DNA of 64,000 bases, taken from NCBI GenBank assembly GCA_964474045.1, contig CAYYRC010000005.1, positions 80,048-144,047 of the forward strand. Reading direction: 5' to 3'. Under the pieces are notes generated by a model that was given only the letters and a program-made list of their open reading frames with translations, had not been told where the DNA came from and ran no database searches. How positions within the stretch are numbered: position 1 is the first letter of the stretch; each line of letters begins with the position of its first letter. This DNA comes from JACJWR01 sp964474045. Lineage in GTDB: Bacteria > Actinomycetota > Actinomycetes > S36-B12 > UBA10799. Positions 16,429 to 25,127 of the stretch are shown piece by piece. A program made the position numbers and the translations under genes.

Positions 16429-17793
16429 GTGGCGAAGGTCGAGTTGCGGGGTCTGTTCCGCGAGCGGCTCTTCCGCCGGCTGCTGGCGGTCCGGGTGGTC
16501 GGCCAACTACAGGACGGCATCATCCAATCTGCCCTGGCCGGATTCGTGCTGTTCTCCCCCGAGAGCCAGGACTCACCCGCCGGCGTCGTGGGCGCATTCG
16601 CCATCCTGCTGCTCCCCTACTCGATCATCGGCCCGTTCATGGGCGTGTTCCTGGACCGCTGGCGGCGCCGCCAGGTGCTGCTGGTCGCCAACCTGGTTCG
16701 ATCGGTCTTGGTCGTCGGCCTGATCGCCGCCACGCTCGGGTCCTGGCCCGTCTGGGCCACGGGGCTGCTGGTGCTCTTCGTGCTGGGGCTCAACCGCCTG
16801 ATCCTCACCGCCCTGGCCGCCTCGCTACCACGGACGGTCTCGGTCGACCATCTGGTGCCGGCTAACGCCGTCGCGCCGGTCTCCGGGACGGTCGGGGCCG
16901 CAGTGGGAGGGGCGCTGGCCATCGGCGCCGGTGCGATGCTGGGCGCCACCCGGGCCACGACCGCCGCGCTGCTGGCGATCGCCGCCGTCGGCTTGCTCGT
17001 CACCGCGGCGCTGAGCCTGCGGATACCGATCGGAGCGCTTGGGCCGGAGGGCGAACGGCAGCGGGAGACGGTGGGCGAGGTCGTGCGCCAGCTCGCCGCC
17101 GGTGCGCGGGACCTGCTGGACGCCCGTCCCGCCTGGTGGTCGGCCTGGGGCGTGATGGCCCACCGGGCCGCCTACGGCATCGCACTGCTGCTGGCAATCG
17201 TGGCCTCGAAGAGCGTGCTCAGCCCTGACTCCAACGCGGGGGCGCTGGGAGTCGTGGGCATCGCCATCGGCGCGGCCGGCGCCGGGGCGCTGCTGGGGGC
17301 GATCATCACACCGCCGATCGTGCGGGCGTCCTCGCCCGGGGTGTGGTCGGCCGCGGTGGCCGCCATCGCCGCCGTCGCCGCCACGATCGGTCTGCTCAGC
17401 GTATCCACCCTGGGCTTCGTGGTGGGCGGCTTCGTGCTCGGGTTGGCGGGCCAGGCGATCAAGATCGACACCGACACCGTCATCGCGCTGACGATCGGCG
17501 ACGACGCCCGCGGGCGAGTGTTCTCGCTGCTCGACGTGGGCATCAACGTCGCCTTGCTGTGCGGCATCGCCGTGGCGGGTCTGCTCATCGGACCGGGGGG
17601 GACCTCCACCGGGCTGGCGCTGGCGACGGGCACGCTGCTGACGTTGTCGGCCGGTTTGTTCGTACTATCGGGGCGCAGGCGCCGCACAGAGCAATCCCAG
17701 CGAATGGACGACCGCGCATCAACTGAGCATGGTTGGCTGCAGACGCCCGTAGAAGCCGACCAGGCGGCGGGCGACCACGAACGATCGGAGTGA
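16429..17793 (+). CDS. Major facilitator superfamily transporter
   Basis: 454 residues with about 12 hydrophobic helices. Loop 2-3 reads GPFMGVFLDRWRRRQVLL, the MFS signature motif A (GxLaDrxGrRxx-like). A charged loop of about 40 residues separates the two six-helix halves (about residues 200-240). The C-terminus is cytoplasmic and charged. Positioned between ino1 and a membrane protein gene whose GTG starts 2 bp after its stop, as in other actinobacteria. Substrate unknown. Confidence 0.85.
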   Translation: MAKVELRGLFRERLFRRLLAVRVVGQLQDGIIQSALAGFVLFSPESQDSPAGVVGAFAILLLPYSIIGPFMGVFLDRWRRRQVLLVANLVRSVLVVGLIAATLGSWPVWATGLLVLFVLGLNRLILTALAASLPRTVSVDHLVPANAVAPVSGTVGAAVGGALAIGAGAMLGATRATTAALLAIAAVGLLVTAALSLRIPIGALGPEGERQRETVGEVVRQLAAGARDLLDARPAWWSAWGVMAHRAAYGIALLLAIVASKSVLSPDSNAGALGVVGIAIGAAGAGALLGAIITPPIVRASSPGVWSAAVAAIAAVAATIGLLSVSTLGFVVGGFVLGLAGQAIKIDTDTVIALTIGDDARGRVFSLLDVGINVALLCGIAVAGLLIGPGGTSTGLALATGTLLTLSAGLFVLSGRRRRTEQSQRMDDRASTEHGWLQTPVEADQAAGDHERSE

Positions 17794-17795
17794 AC

Positions 17796-19121
17796 GTGAC
17801 CACCTCGGAACCAACACCCGCGAGCTCCGGCGAGTCCGCCACCGATGTGGCGGTGCCGACGCCTGAACCCAAGGCGGCAGCGAAGGCATCCAAGGCCCGC
17901 GGCCGCGGGATCGTCGCCTGGGTCCTGGTCGTGATCGCCGGCATCCTGATTCCGGTCGCCGTCGTGGCCTACTGGGGCCAGCGCACCATCACCGACGCCG
18001 AGCGCTACATCGAGACCGTCGGCCCGCTGGCGGCCGAGCAGCCGATCAAGGACGCCATCGTGGCCAAGACCACCACGACCGTCATGACGCTGATCGAGGA
18101 GGACGACACGGTCAACGAGGCCCTCGCGGCCCTCCCGCCGGCGGCGGCGACCAAGCTCAAGCCGGCGATCCTCGGTGGCATCGAGGGCCTGGTCACGAAC
18201 GTCACGACCAAGATCGTCGACTCAGAGCAGTTCGAGGAGCTCTGGGTGGACGTCAACGCCAAGCTGCAGGAAGAGCTGGTCAGCGCCCTCAACGGCGACC
18301 GCAACGGAGCGGTCAAGCTCGAAGGCGACGAAGTGGTGCTGGACACCGGAACGGTCGCCGAAGCCGTCAAGCAGGCGCTCGTGGACAAGGGCCTGACCGG
18401 GCTGGCCGACAAGCAGATCCCAGCCGGGGCCGACCAGAACATCGTGCTGCTGCAGTCCCAGGAACTCGCCCAGGCCCAATTGATCTACAAGTTCACGATC
18501 CCGCTCGCGCGCTACCTGCTCCCGGTCCTGGCCCTGATCCTCGTCGGCGCGGTGCTCATCAGCGGCCGACGGGCACGGGTGGTGTTCGGCATCGGCATCG
18601 CGTCGATTCTGGGCATGCTGCTGCTCGGGGTCGCCCTCGCCTTCGGCAAGCAGGCGCTCAACAGCGCGGCGCCGACCACGATGGCGCAGGGCGTCCTCAA
18701 TGCCTTCTGGGTGACGCTCACCCGCTATCTCTCGACTGCCGTCACGGCGTATCTGACCGTGGGCATCGTGATCGCCCTGCTGGGTTGGTTCGGCGGGCGC
18801 AGCCGTCCGGCGACCTCGGTTCGAGGTTTGATCAGCAACGGTCTGCGGCAGTCGGGCTCGCGCATCCAGGCCGACTGGTTGGACGGCATATCGGGCTTCC
18901 TCCGCGATCACTGGCGGGCCGCCTTCATCGTGGTCGGCGTCCTCACAAGCGCTCTGCTGCTGCTCTTCGGCAACGTGTCGGCCGCGGTCGTCGGCTGGTA
19001 CGCGGCCGTGGCGCTCGCGCTGTGCGCATTGCTCTATTTCCTCACCGGGGTCGGCTCTGCGGAGAACCCCGTAGCAGCAAGTTCCACGGCGGCTCCCGAG
19101 CAAACGGCCGCGCAGCCCTAG
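17796..19121 (+). CDS. Actinobacterial integral membrane protein of unknown function
   Basis: 441 residues from GTG 17796 (GGAG 5 nt upstream, 2 bp after the MFS stop). An alanine/proline-rich cytoplasmic N-terminus (about 1-45) leads to one helix (about 46-68), then a soluble, mostly helical outer domain of about 165 residues (TVGPLAAEQPIKDAIVAKTT onward), and four or five further helices, with a low-complexity tail. No catalytic motif visible. I do not recognise a named family; the single helix plus outer domain plus helix cluster recurs next to pcnA in actinobacteria. Overlaps pcnA convergently by 4 bp. Confidence 0.7.
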   Translation: MTTSEPTPASSGESATDVAVPTPEPKAAAKASKARGRGIVAWVLVVIAGILIPVAVVAYWGQRTITDAERYIETVGPLAAEQPIKDAIVAKTTTTVMTLIEEDDTVNEALAALPPAAATKLKPAILGGIEGLVTNVTTKIVDSEQFEELWVDVNAKLQEELVSALNGDRNGAVKLEGDEVVLDTGTVAEAVKQALVDKGLTGLADKQIPAGADQNIVLLQSQELAQAQLIYKFTIPLARYLLPVLALILVGAVLISGRRARVVFGIGIASILGMLLLGVALAFGKQALNSAAPTTMAQGVLNAFWVTLTRYLSTAVTAYLTVGIVIALLGWFGGRSRPATSVRGLISNGLRQSGSRIQADWLDGISGFLRDHWRAAFIVVGVLTSALLLLFGNVSAAVVGWYAAVALALCALLYFLTGVGSAENPVAASSTAAPEQTAAQP

Positions 19122-20569
19122 TCGCCGGGGCGACTGCGCCACCAGCGCAACAACTCCGCTTCGGCAGCCTCGGGGCCAATCGGCCCACGTTCCAGCCTGA
19201 CCTCCAACAGGTAGCGATAGGCCTCGCCCACCTGCGGACCCGGGTCCAGCTGCAGGATTCGCATGATCTGCTCGCCGTCGAGCTCAGGCCGCAGCGCCTC
19301 GAGTTCCTCCTGGGCGGCCAGCCGGTCGATGCGGCGCTCGAGGCTGTCGTAGGACGCCTGCAGCGCAGCTGCCTTGCGCCGGTTGCGCGTCGTGCAGTCC
19401 GCCCGGGTCAGCTTGTGCAGCCGCGGCAGCAGCGGACCGGCGTCGCGGACATAGCGCCGCACCGCGGAGTCAGTCCACTCGCCACCGCTGTAGCCGTGGA
19501 AGCGCAGGTGCAGGTCCACCAGCCGCGCGACATCCTCGGTGACCTCTTTGGAGAAGCGCAGCGCCCGCATCCGCTTGCGCGTCATCTTGGCTCCGACCAC
19601 CTCATGGTGATGGAACGAGACGCCCCCCTCGGTGGTGAAACGCCGCGTCCTGGGCTTGCCGATGTCATGCAGTAGCGCGGCGAAGCGCAGCGTGAAGTCG
19701 GGCCCGGAGGTCGGCTCGTGGTCCTGCTCCAGCGCGATTGCCTGTTCCAGCACGGTCAGGGAGTGCTCGTACACGTCCTTGTGTCGGTGGTGCTCGTCGA
19801 TCTCGAGGGACAGCGCGGGCAACTCCGGCAGGATCTGGTCGGCCAGCCCCGTGTCGACCAGCACCCGCAGGCCCCGCACAGGGTCAGGCGCGAGCATGAG
19901 CTTGACCAACTCGTCGCGGATCCGCTCGGCCGACACGATGGCCAGCCTGGGCGCCATGTCTGCCATGGCGGCCTCGGTGTGAGCGTCGATGCGGAAGCCG
20001 AGTTGGGCGACGAAGCGTGCCGCGCGCAGCATCCGGAGCGGATCGTCGCCGAAGGAGTCCTCGGGGGGCCCTGGCGTTCGGATGACGCCTGCCGCCAGGT
20101 CGTCGATCCCACCGAACGGATCCACCAGCGCGCCCCCGGGGATCGAGAGCGCCATCGCGTTGATGGTGAAGTCCCGCCGGCGTAGATCCTCGCCCAGGTC
20201 GTCGCCGAAGGCCACGGCGGGTTTGCGGGACTCGGGGTCGTAGGAGTCAGCCCGGTAGGTCGTCACCTCCACCTGGTGCCCGGCCAGCATCCCCCCCACC
20301 GTGCCGAACCTGATCCCGGTGTCCCAGAGCGCATCGCAGTGGGGCGCCAGCAGGGCCCGGATGCGCTCCGGCCGGGCATCGGTGGTCAAGTCCAGGTCGC
20401 CGCCGCCGGAGCGGCCCATGGCAGCGTCTCGAACACATCCGCCCACAACTGCCAGCTGGTAGCCGGCGGAAGAGAAATCGCTGATCAGCGGCCATAAGGC
20501 GGTCACGGCCGGAGTGAGCCCCGGCCTGATCCGGGCGACCGCCGCGGCTGCACCATCTTCACGCGACAC
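19118..20569 (-). CDS. pcnA: CCA tRNA nucleotidyltransferase (PcnA/Cca with HD domain)
   Basis: 483 residues from GTG 20569. The head domain shows YQLAVVGGCVRDAAMG and GDLDLTTDARPE, the G-G/S and DxD motifs of class II nucleotidyltransferases. FTINAMAL, GGIDDLAAGVIRT and DDPLRMLRAARFVAQLGF follow. An HD hydrolase domain lies in the C-terminal half (RFAALLHDIGKPRT). Adds or repairs CCA at tRNA 3' ends, relevant because tRNA-Ile and tRNA-Ala here lack encoded CCA. GTG 20569 is chosen because TATGGT lies 7 nt upstream; an ATG at 20581 is the alternative. Confidence 0.93.
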   Translation of the reverse strand: MSREDGAAAAVARIRPGLTPAVTALWPLISDFSSAGYQLAVVGGCVRDAAMGRSGGGDLDLTTDARPERIRALLAPHCDALWDTGIRFGTVGGMLAGHQVEVTTYRADSYDPESRKPAVAFGDDLGEDLRRRDFTINAMALSIPGGALVDPFGGIDDLAAGVIRTPGPPEDSFGDDPLRMLRAARFVAQLGFRIDAHTEAAMADMAPRLAIVSAERIRDELVKLMLAPDPVRGLRVLVDTGLADQILPELPALSLEIDEHHRHKDVYEHSLTVLEQAIALEQDHEPTSGPDFTLRFAALLHDIGKPRTRRFTTEGGVSFHHHEVVGAKMTRKRMRALRFSKEVTEDVARLVDLHLRFHGYSGGEWTDSAVRRYVRDAGPLLPRLHKLTRADCTTRNRRKAAALQASYDSLERRIDRLAAQEELEALRPELDGEQIMRILQLDPGPQVGEAYRYLLEVRLERGPIGPEAAEAELLRWWRSRPGD

Positions 20570-20582
20570 GACCGTCACCATA
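20570..20582 (-). promoter_or_regulatory. Leaderless promoter (-10 TATGGT) of pcnA
   Basis: On the minus strand TATGGT (20582-20577) is followed by 7 nt and GTG 20569, the same geometry as the divergent NUDIX gene promoter. Confidence 0.45.
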
Positions 20583-20651
20583 CCCACGCCACGGCGGGGC
20601 GATGCGCCCAGAACCTCCACGAGTCCGACCGGCGGCATCTCGTGCGCGGGC

Positions 20652-20664
20652 TAGACTCCAGGTC
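20652..20664 (+). promoter_or_regulatory. Leaderless promoter (-10 TAGACT) of the NUDIX gene
   Basis: TAGACT 20652-20657, 7-nt spacer, ATG 20665. Lies back-to-back with the pcnA promoter. Confidence 0.55.
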
Positions 20665-21132
20665 ATGTCCCCTTCCCGTCCCGGCCGTTCGACGGGTACG
20701 CCGACGGTCGAGGAGACGAGTGCGGGAGGTCTCCTGATCGATTTCGACCGGGATCCGCTGTCCGCGGTCATCATCGGCCGCTACGACCGTCGCGGGCGGA
20801 TGGTGTGGTCGCTGCCGAAAGGTCACATCGAGGAGGGTGAGACGCGCGAGCAGACCGCGATTCGCGAGATCGCCGAGGAGACCGGGATCGAGGGCGAGGT
20901 CTTGTGCGAGCTCGGCACCATCGACTTCACGTTCGTGGCTGAGGGCCGGCGCATCCACAAGACGGTCCACCACTTCCTGCTCGAGCGCACCGGCGGCGAG
21001 GTCAGCACCGAGGACGTCGAGGTGGCCGACGTCGCCTGGGTGGCACTGGCCGACGTGAGCGACCGGCTGACCTATGCCGACGAGCGCCGGCTCATGGCCA
21101 GGGTCCCCCAGCTGCTGGCTGACATCCCCTAG
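20665..21132 (+). CDS. mutT4: NUDIX hydrolase (MutT4-like)
   Basis: 155 residues. The NUDIX box is complete: GHIEEGETREQTAIREIAEE plus the following TG, giving the GX5EX7REUXEEXGU pattern. SAGGLLIDFD and MVWSLPKG precede it as usual. Cytoplasmic hydrolysis of nucleoside diphosphate derivatives; the orthologous position in mycobacteria is mutT4 (Rv3908), hence the symbol, but substrate is not shown by sequence. Its stop is directly followed by the DUF6049 GTG. Confidence 0.85.
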   Translation: MSPSRPGRSTGTPTVEETSAGGLLIDFDRDPLSAVIIGRYDRRGRMVWSLPKGHIEEGETREQTAIREIAEETGIEGEVLCELGTIDFTFVAEGRRIHKTVHHFLLERTGGEVSTEDVEVADVAWVALADVSDRLTYADERRLMARVPQLLADIP

Positions 21133-23286
21133 GTGGTGAGTGCGATCCACCCTCGTGCCGCCCCGCGGCCGATGCCCGGGGCGCTCGCCGCAGTGGCTTC
21201 CATCGTGATCGCGGCGGCGGCGCTGCTCATCGCGGTGATAGCGCCAGCTGCCGGGTCGCCTGTGCGCGCCGCAGCCGCCGCGGCCGGCGCAGCCGGCAAC
21301 GAGGCGGGCAAGGCGCCCGTACGCGTGGTCGTCGACTCGCTGAGCCCAGCCCTACCCACTGTGGGTTCGACGCTCACCGTCGCCGGCACACTGACCAACG
21401 ACTCGAACATCTCGCTGCGTGACGTCGGCGTGCGCCTGCGGGCGGGCGGTTCCGCGGTCGCGAGCCGCAGCGCCCTGACCGCGGCCGCCACCGACCCCAG
21501 CGCGGTTGACGGCCCCACGCTCGCGCAGCGGCCGGGCTTCGTGACGCTCGCGCCCGGGGCCTCGACCACGTTCGAGCTCTCTGTGCCGCTCACGCAGACG
21601 ACGTTCCCGGCGACCGGGGTGCTGCCCCTCGCCGTGGAGTCGGTGGACGGCGCAGCCGCACTCCTGGGCGCCGTCGGCACCACGATCCTCTGGTACCCGG
21701 AGAAGGCCAACGCCCCCTCCCCCGTCCCGCTGACCATGCTGTGGCCGTTGGTCTCGTCGGCCGCACGCGATGCCGACGGCGTCGTGCTGGGGGGCGAGGT
21801 GGCGTCGGAGTTCGCACCTGGCGGACGCCTGGACACGCTCCTGGCGCTGGGCGCGCGCGAGGCCGCCGGGCTCTCGTGGGCGGTCGACCCGCAGACACTT
21901 GAGATGGTCGGCACCTTGGGCTCGTCACACCAGGAGCTCGTCGACGGCGCGCCGGTCCCGCGTCCGCCAGACGCCGCCGCCAGCAACTGGCTGGCGCTCC
22001 TGCGGCAGAGCACCTCCGCTCCCGGCGTCGATGTGACCGCCAGCGGCTACGCCAACCCGGACTCCACGGCGGAGGTGAGCGCCGGCCTGGACCGCGACCT
22101 GGTGCGGGCGACGGCGACGGCCTCCGAGCAGGTGGAGCTCGGCCTCGGCCGCAAGGTGCGCGACGGTGTCTCGTGGCCCCCCGGTGGCCTCGTGGACGAC
22201 CGCACGCTGGGGCTGCTGCGCGGCGCCGGGGTCAACTCGGTCGTGCTGAGCCAGGCGGGAGTCGAGTCGGCCGCAGCCGTTCTTCCCGCCGGCGGCCTGA
22301 TCCGCCTGGGGACAGACAGCGGGCCGATCACGGCGATCGTCGGCGATGACGAGTTGGCCAACAGCCTCCGGATGCTCGCCGCGGGACCGCAGTGGGCGAC
22401 GCTCGGCAGGCAGAACTACCTGGCACTCACCGCCCTGGCGGCGCAGGACGGGCTGGGCATCGTGGTCTCACCGCCGCTCGACTGGAGCCCCGCGCCCGAC
22501 CAGCTGCTGACGCTGCTAGCTGCCGTCAAGGCCAGCGGCCTGACGACTCCTCGCACCCTGACCGCCCTGCTGGCGGGCACCGATGACGCTCCAGCGGGAC
22601 AGCTGGACCCCATCGCAGCAGCGGATGCGTCGGCCGCCGCCAGTGCCCCACAGCAGTCCCAGCAGATGGCCGGGGTGGCACAGATCAACCAGACCTTGGA
22701 CGCCCTCGGCGCCATTACCGAGGCGCCTGAGCCAGGAGTGGTCCCGGTTCGCAGTGCAGCGCTGCGGTGCGCGTCGGCGCAGTGGCGCAGCCAACCGGAC
22801 CTGGGGGCCCTGCTGTTGCAGCGCACCGATGCCCAGGCCACCGCGCTGCACGACCGCGTGCGGATCAGCAGCCAGGGCCCGGTGGCGTTCCCGGGCGCCG
22901 AGGGTCGGGTGCCCGTCACCGTGTCGAACGACCTGAGCGTTCCAGTCACCGTGAGCGTGACCCTGCGCGCCGACGAGGACTATCGCCTGGAGGACCAACC
23001 CCCACGGCCGGTGCGGGTGGCCGCCGGGCAGCGCCTGAGCCTGGAGGTCCCCGTGCGCGTCGTCGGCTCCGAACCGCTCACCGTGACCGCCGGGCTCATC
23101 GCCCCCGATGGTTCCGAGTACGGCGCGGGAGAGGTCTTCGAGCTGCGCACCACGGCCTACACTCGGGTGGCCGGGTGGGTGGTGGCCGGCGCCCTCGGGC
23201 TCCTGGTGGTGCTCGTGGTGATCAACGTCGCCCGACGCATCCGATCGTCTCGGAAGGAGGCTGCTGGTGACTCCGAACCGGCCTGA
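21133..23286 (+). CDS. DUF6049 membrane-anchored secreted protein
   Basis: 717 residues from GTG 21133, immediately after the NUDIX stop. An N-terminal signal or anchor helix (about 15-40) precedes a large extracytoplasmic part: an Ig-like CARDB-type segment (about 60-160), a central domain with a TIM-barrel-like flavour, and a second beta-rich domain (about 575-670, VPVTVSNDLSVPVTVSVTL). A C-terminal helix (about 678-700) and a basic tail end it. Corresponds to mycobacterial Rv3909, always upstream of murJ; probably an envelope assembly factor. No catalytic motif seen. Overlaps murJ by 20 bp. Confidence 0.75.
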   Translation: MVSAIHPRAAPRPMPGALAAVASIVIAAAALLIAVIAPAAGSPVRAAAAAAGAAGNEAGKAPVRVVVDSLSPALPTVGSTLTVAGTLTNDSNISLRDVGVRLRAGGSAVASRSALTAAATDPSAVDGPTLAQRPGFVTLAPGASTTFELSVPLTQTTFPATGVLPLAVESVDGAAALLGAVGTTILWYPEKANAPSPVPLTMLWPLVSSAARDADGVVLGGEVASEFAPGGRLDTLLALGAREAAGLSWAVDPQTLEMVGTLGSSHQELVDGAPVPRPPDAAASNWLALLRQSTSAPGVDVTASGYANPDSTAEVSAGLDRDLVRATATASEQVELGLGRKVRDGVSWPPGGLVDDRTLGLLRGAGVNSVVLSQAGVESAAAVLPAGGLIRLGTDSGPITAIVGDDELANSLRMLAAGPQWATLGRQNYLALTALAAQDGLGIVVSPPLDWSPAPDQLLTLLAAVKASGLTTPRTLTALLAGTDDAPAGQLDPIAAADASAAASAPQQSQQMAGVAQINQTLDALGAITEAPEPGVVPVRSAALRCASAQWRSQPDLGALLLQRTDAQATALHDRVRISSQGPVAFPGAEGRVPVTVSNDLSVPVTVSVTLRADEDYRLEDQPPRPVRVAAGQRLSLEVPVRVVGSEPLTVTAGLIAPDGSEYGAGEVFELRTTAYTRVAGWVVAGALGLLVVLVVINVARRIRSSRKEAAGDSEPA

Positions 23287-25117
23287 CCCCGAGCAGGATC
23301 GGCCGGCGGCACCACCCGGTACGACGGCCTCGGATGCGACGCTGGACCGAGGCTCAGAGCCAGAGATCGCGTTCCAGGCGCCGGCTGAGGGACCGGGCGA
23401 GGCGCTGGACGAGGGCGCTATGACCGATGCCGCGGACCCCGCGGTCATGCGCAGCAGCGCCATCATGGCCGTCGGCACCATAGTGTCGCGGATCACTGGC
23501 GTGGGCCGCGACATCGCCATCGTCGCCGCCATCGGGTTCGGCACGCTGGCCGACGCCTACACGCTGGGCAACACGCTGCCCAACACCATCTACCTGCTGC
23601 TCGTCGGCGGAACGCTGAGCGCGGTGTTCGTCCCGCAGCTCGTGCGGCACCTGAAGTCCGACCCCGATGGCGGGGACGCCTACGCCAACCGGCTGCTCAC
23701 GCTCACGTCGCTGGTGCTGCTGGTCATCGCAGTGGCCTCGGTGCTGCTGGCGCCGTGGATCGTGTCGCTCTACGTGCCGCAGGACTATCCCCCCGCCAAC
23801 TACGAGCTGGCCGTCGCCTTCGCTCGCCTGTGCCTTCCGCAGATCTTCTTCTACGGCATCTACACCATGCAGGCGCAGGTGCTGAACTCCCGCGGGCACT
23901 TCGGCATGCCGATGTTCGCGCCCATCGCCAACAACGTGATCGTGATCGCGATGGCGTTCGCCTTCCTCGCCATCGCGGGGACGTCGGCGACGGTGGAGTC
24001 GATCACGCCCGGGGAGGTGGCCCTCCTGGGCGTGGGCACCACGCTGGGGGTCGTCGTCCAGTCGTTGATCCTGCTGCCGGTGCTGCGGCGGGTGGACTTC
24101 CGGATCAGGCCGCGCTTCGACTTCCGCGGGTCAGGCCTGGGCAAGACCGCCAAGCTGGCGGGCTGGACGGTCGCGCTGGTCCTGGCCAACCAGGTCGCGC
24201 TGCTCATCACGGCCCGCCTGGCCACCCAGGCGAACGTGCTGGCCAGCGAGGCGGGCAGCACGCCGGAGGGCCTCATGACCTTCGACAAGGCCTACCTGGT
24301 GTTCATGCTGCCGGTGTCGGTGATCACCATCTCGATCGTGACTTCGCTGCTTCCGCGGATGAGCGAACAGGCGGCCGAGGGCGACCTGCGCGCCGTGTCA
24401 GACCAGTTGGTCAGCGGGGCAAGGTTGATCTCGGCGCTGGTCCTGCCAGCTGGTGCCATCCTCATCGCCGCAGGTCCGTTCGTGGCGCAGCTGATCTTCG
24501 GCTACGGCGCGGGCGCCGGCGACGCCGCCCACTACACCGGCGTGGTGATCTCGGCTTTCGCGGTCGGGCTGCTGCCGTTCTCGCTGTTCTACCTGCTCAT
24601 CCGGGGTTGGTATGCCCTTGAGGACACTCGCACGCCGTTCTACGTGACGGTGGTGTTCAACGGCCTGCTGATCGTTTTCATGCTCGGCTTCTTCCAAGTG
24701 GCGCCGACGGGGGCCAAGGTCGTCAGCCTGGCGCTCGCCGAGTCCCTGGCCTACTGGATCTCGCTGGTCGTGGCGTGGCTGTGGCTGCGGCGCAAACTCG
24801 TCCACATGCACACCTGGGACACGATCTGGGCGCTCATCCGCATGTACCTCGCGGGCTTGCTCGCGATCCCGGTGGCCTTCCTGGGCACCCTGGTCGCCGA
24901 CGTGCTCGTGGGCGCGATCCCGGGCGACTGGTTGGAGACCAGCTCCGCCGGCAGGGTCATCCTGCCAGCCGTCGCCCTGGGCACCGCCAGCATCGTCGGT
25001 TTCATCGCCTACGTGCTGTTCTGCCGCCTGCTGCGGGTGCCGGACGTGGATGAGGTTCTGGGGATGGTGAGGGCGAAGCTGCCGTTCCCCGCACGACGGC
25101 GAACCTCGGAAGATTAG
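23267..25117 (+). CDS. murJ: Lipid II flippase MurJ
   Basis: 616 residues from GTG 23267, with AAGGAGG upstream inside the DUF6049 gene. After a cytoplasmic, disordered N-terminus (about 1-60) come about 14 helices of the MviN/MurJ fold: SSAIMAVGTIVSRITGVGRD, LGNTLPNTIYLLLVGGTLSAVFVPQLVR, and PTGAKVVSLALAESLAYW. The arginine at the entry of the first helix pair (SRITGVGRD) is conserved. Moves lipid II across the inner membrane. Unlike M. tuberculosis Rv3910, the pseudokinase is not fused but encoded by the next gene, 10 bp on. Confidence 0.95.
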   Translation: MTPNRPDPEQDRPAAPPGTTASDATLDRGSEPEIAFQAPAEGPGEALDEGAMTDAADPAVMRSSAIMAVGTIVSRITGVGRDIAIVAAIGFGTLADAYTLGNTLPNTIYLLLVGGTLSAVFVPQLVRHLKSDPDGGDAYANRLLTLTSLVLLVIAVASVLLAPWIVSLYVPQDYPPANYELAVAFARLCLPQIFFYGIYTMQAQVLNSRGHFGMPMFAPIANNVIVIAMAFAFLAIAGTSATVESITPGEVALLGVGTTLGVVVQSLILLPVLRRVDFRIRPRFDFRGSGLGKTAKLAGWTVALVLANQVALLITARLATQANVLASEAGSTPEGLMTFDKAYLVFMLPVSVITISIVTSLLPRMSEQAAEGDLRAVSDQLVSGARLISALVLPAGAILIAAGPFVAQLIFGYGAGAGDAAHYTGVVISAFAVGLLPFSLFYLLIRGWYALEDTRTPFYVTVVFNGLLIVFMLGFFQVAPTGAKVVSLALAESLAYWISLVVAWLWLRRKLVHMHTWDTIWALIRMYLAGLLAIPVAFLGTLVADVLVGAIPGDWLETSSAGRVILPAVALGTASIVGFIAYVLFCRLLRVPDVDEVLGMVRAKLPFPARRRTSED

Positions 25118-25127
25118 TCTTGACCCT
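25115..25127 (+). promoter_or_regulatory. Leaderless promoter (-10 TAGTCT) of the pseudokinase gene
   Basis: TAGTCT 25115-25120 overlaps the murJ stop codon; 7 nt later comes ATG 25128. The gene can thus be made independently of murJ. Confidence 0.55.

Noticed and set aside
20602..20664. Upstream in-frame ATG (20602) as start of the NUDIX gene
   Set aside because: It lies upstream of the -10 box and overlaps the divergent pcnA promoter; the start at 20665 fits spacing and family length.
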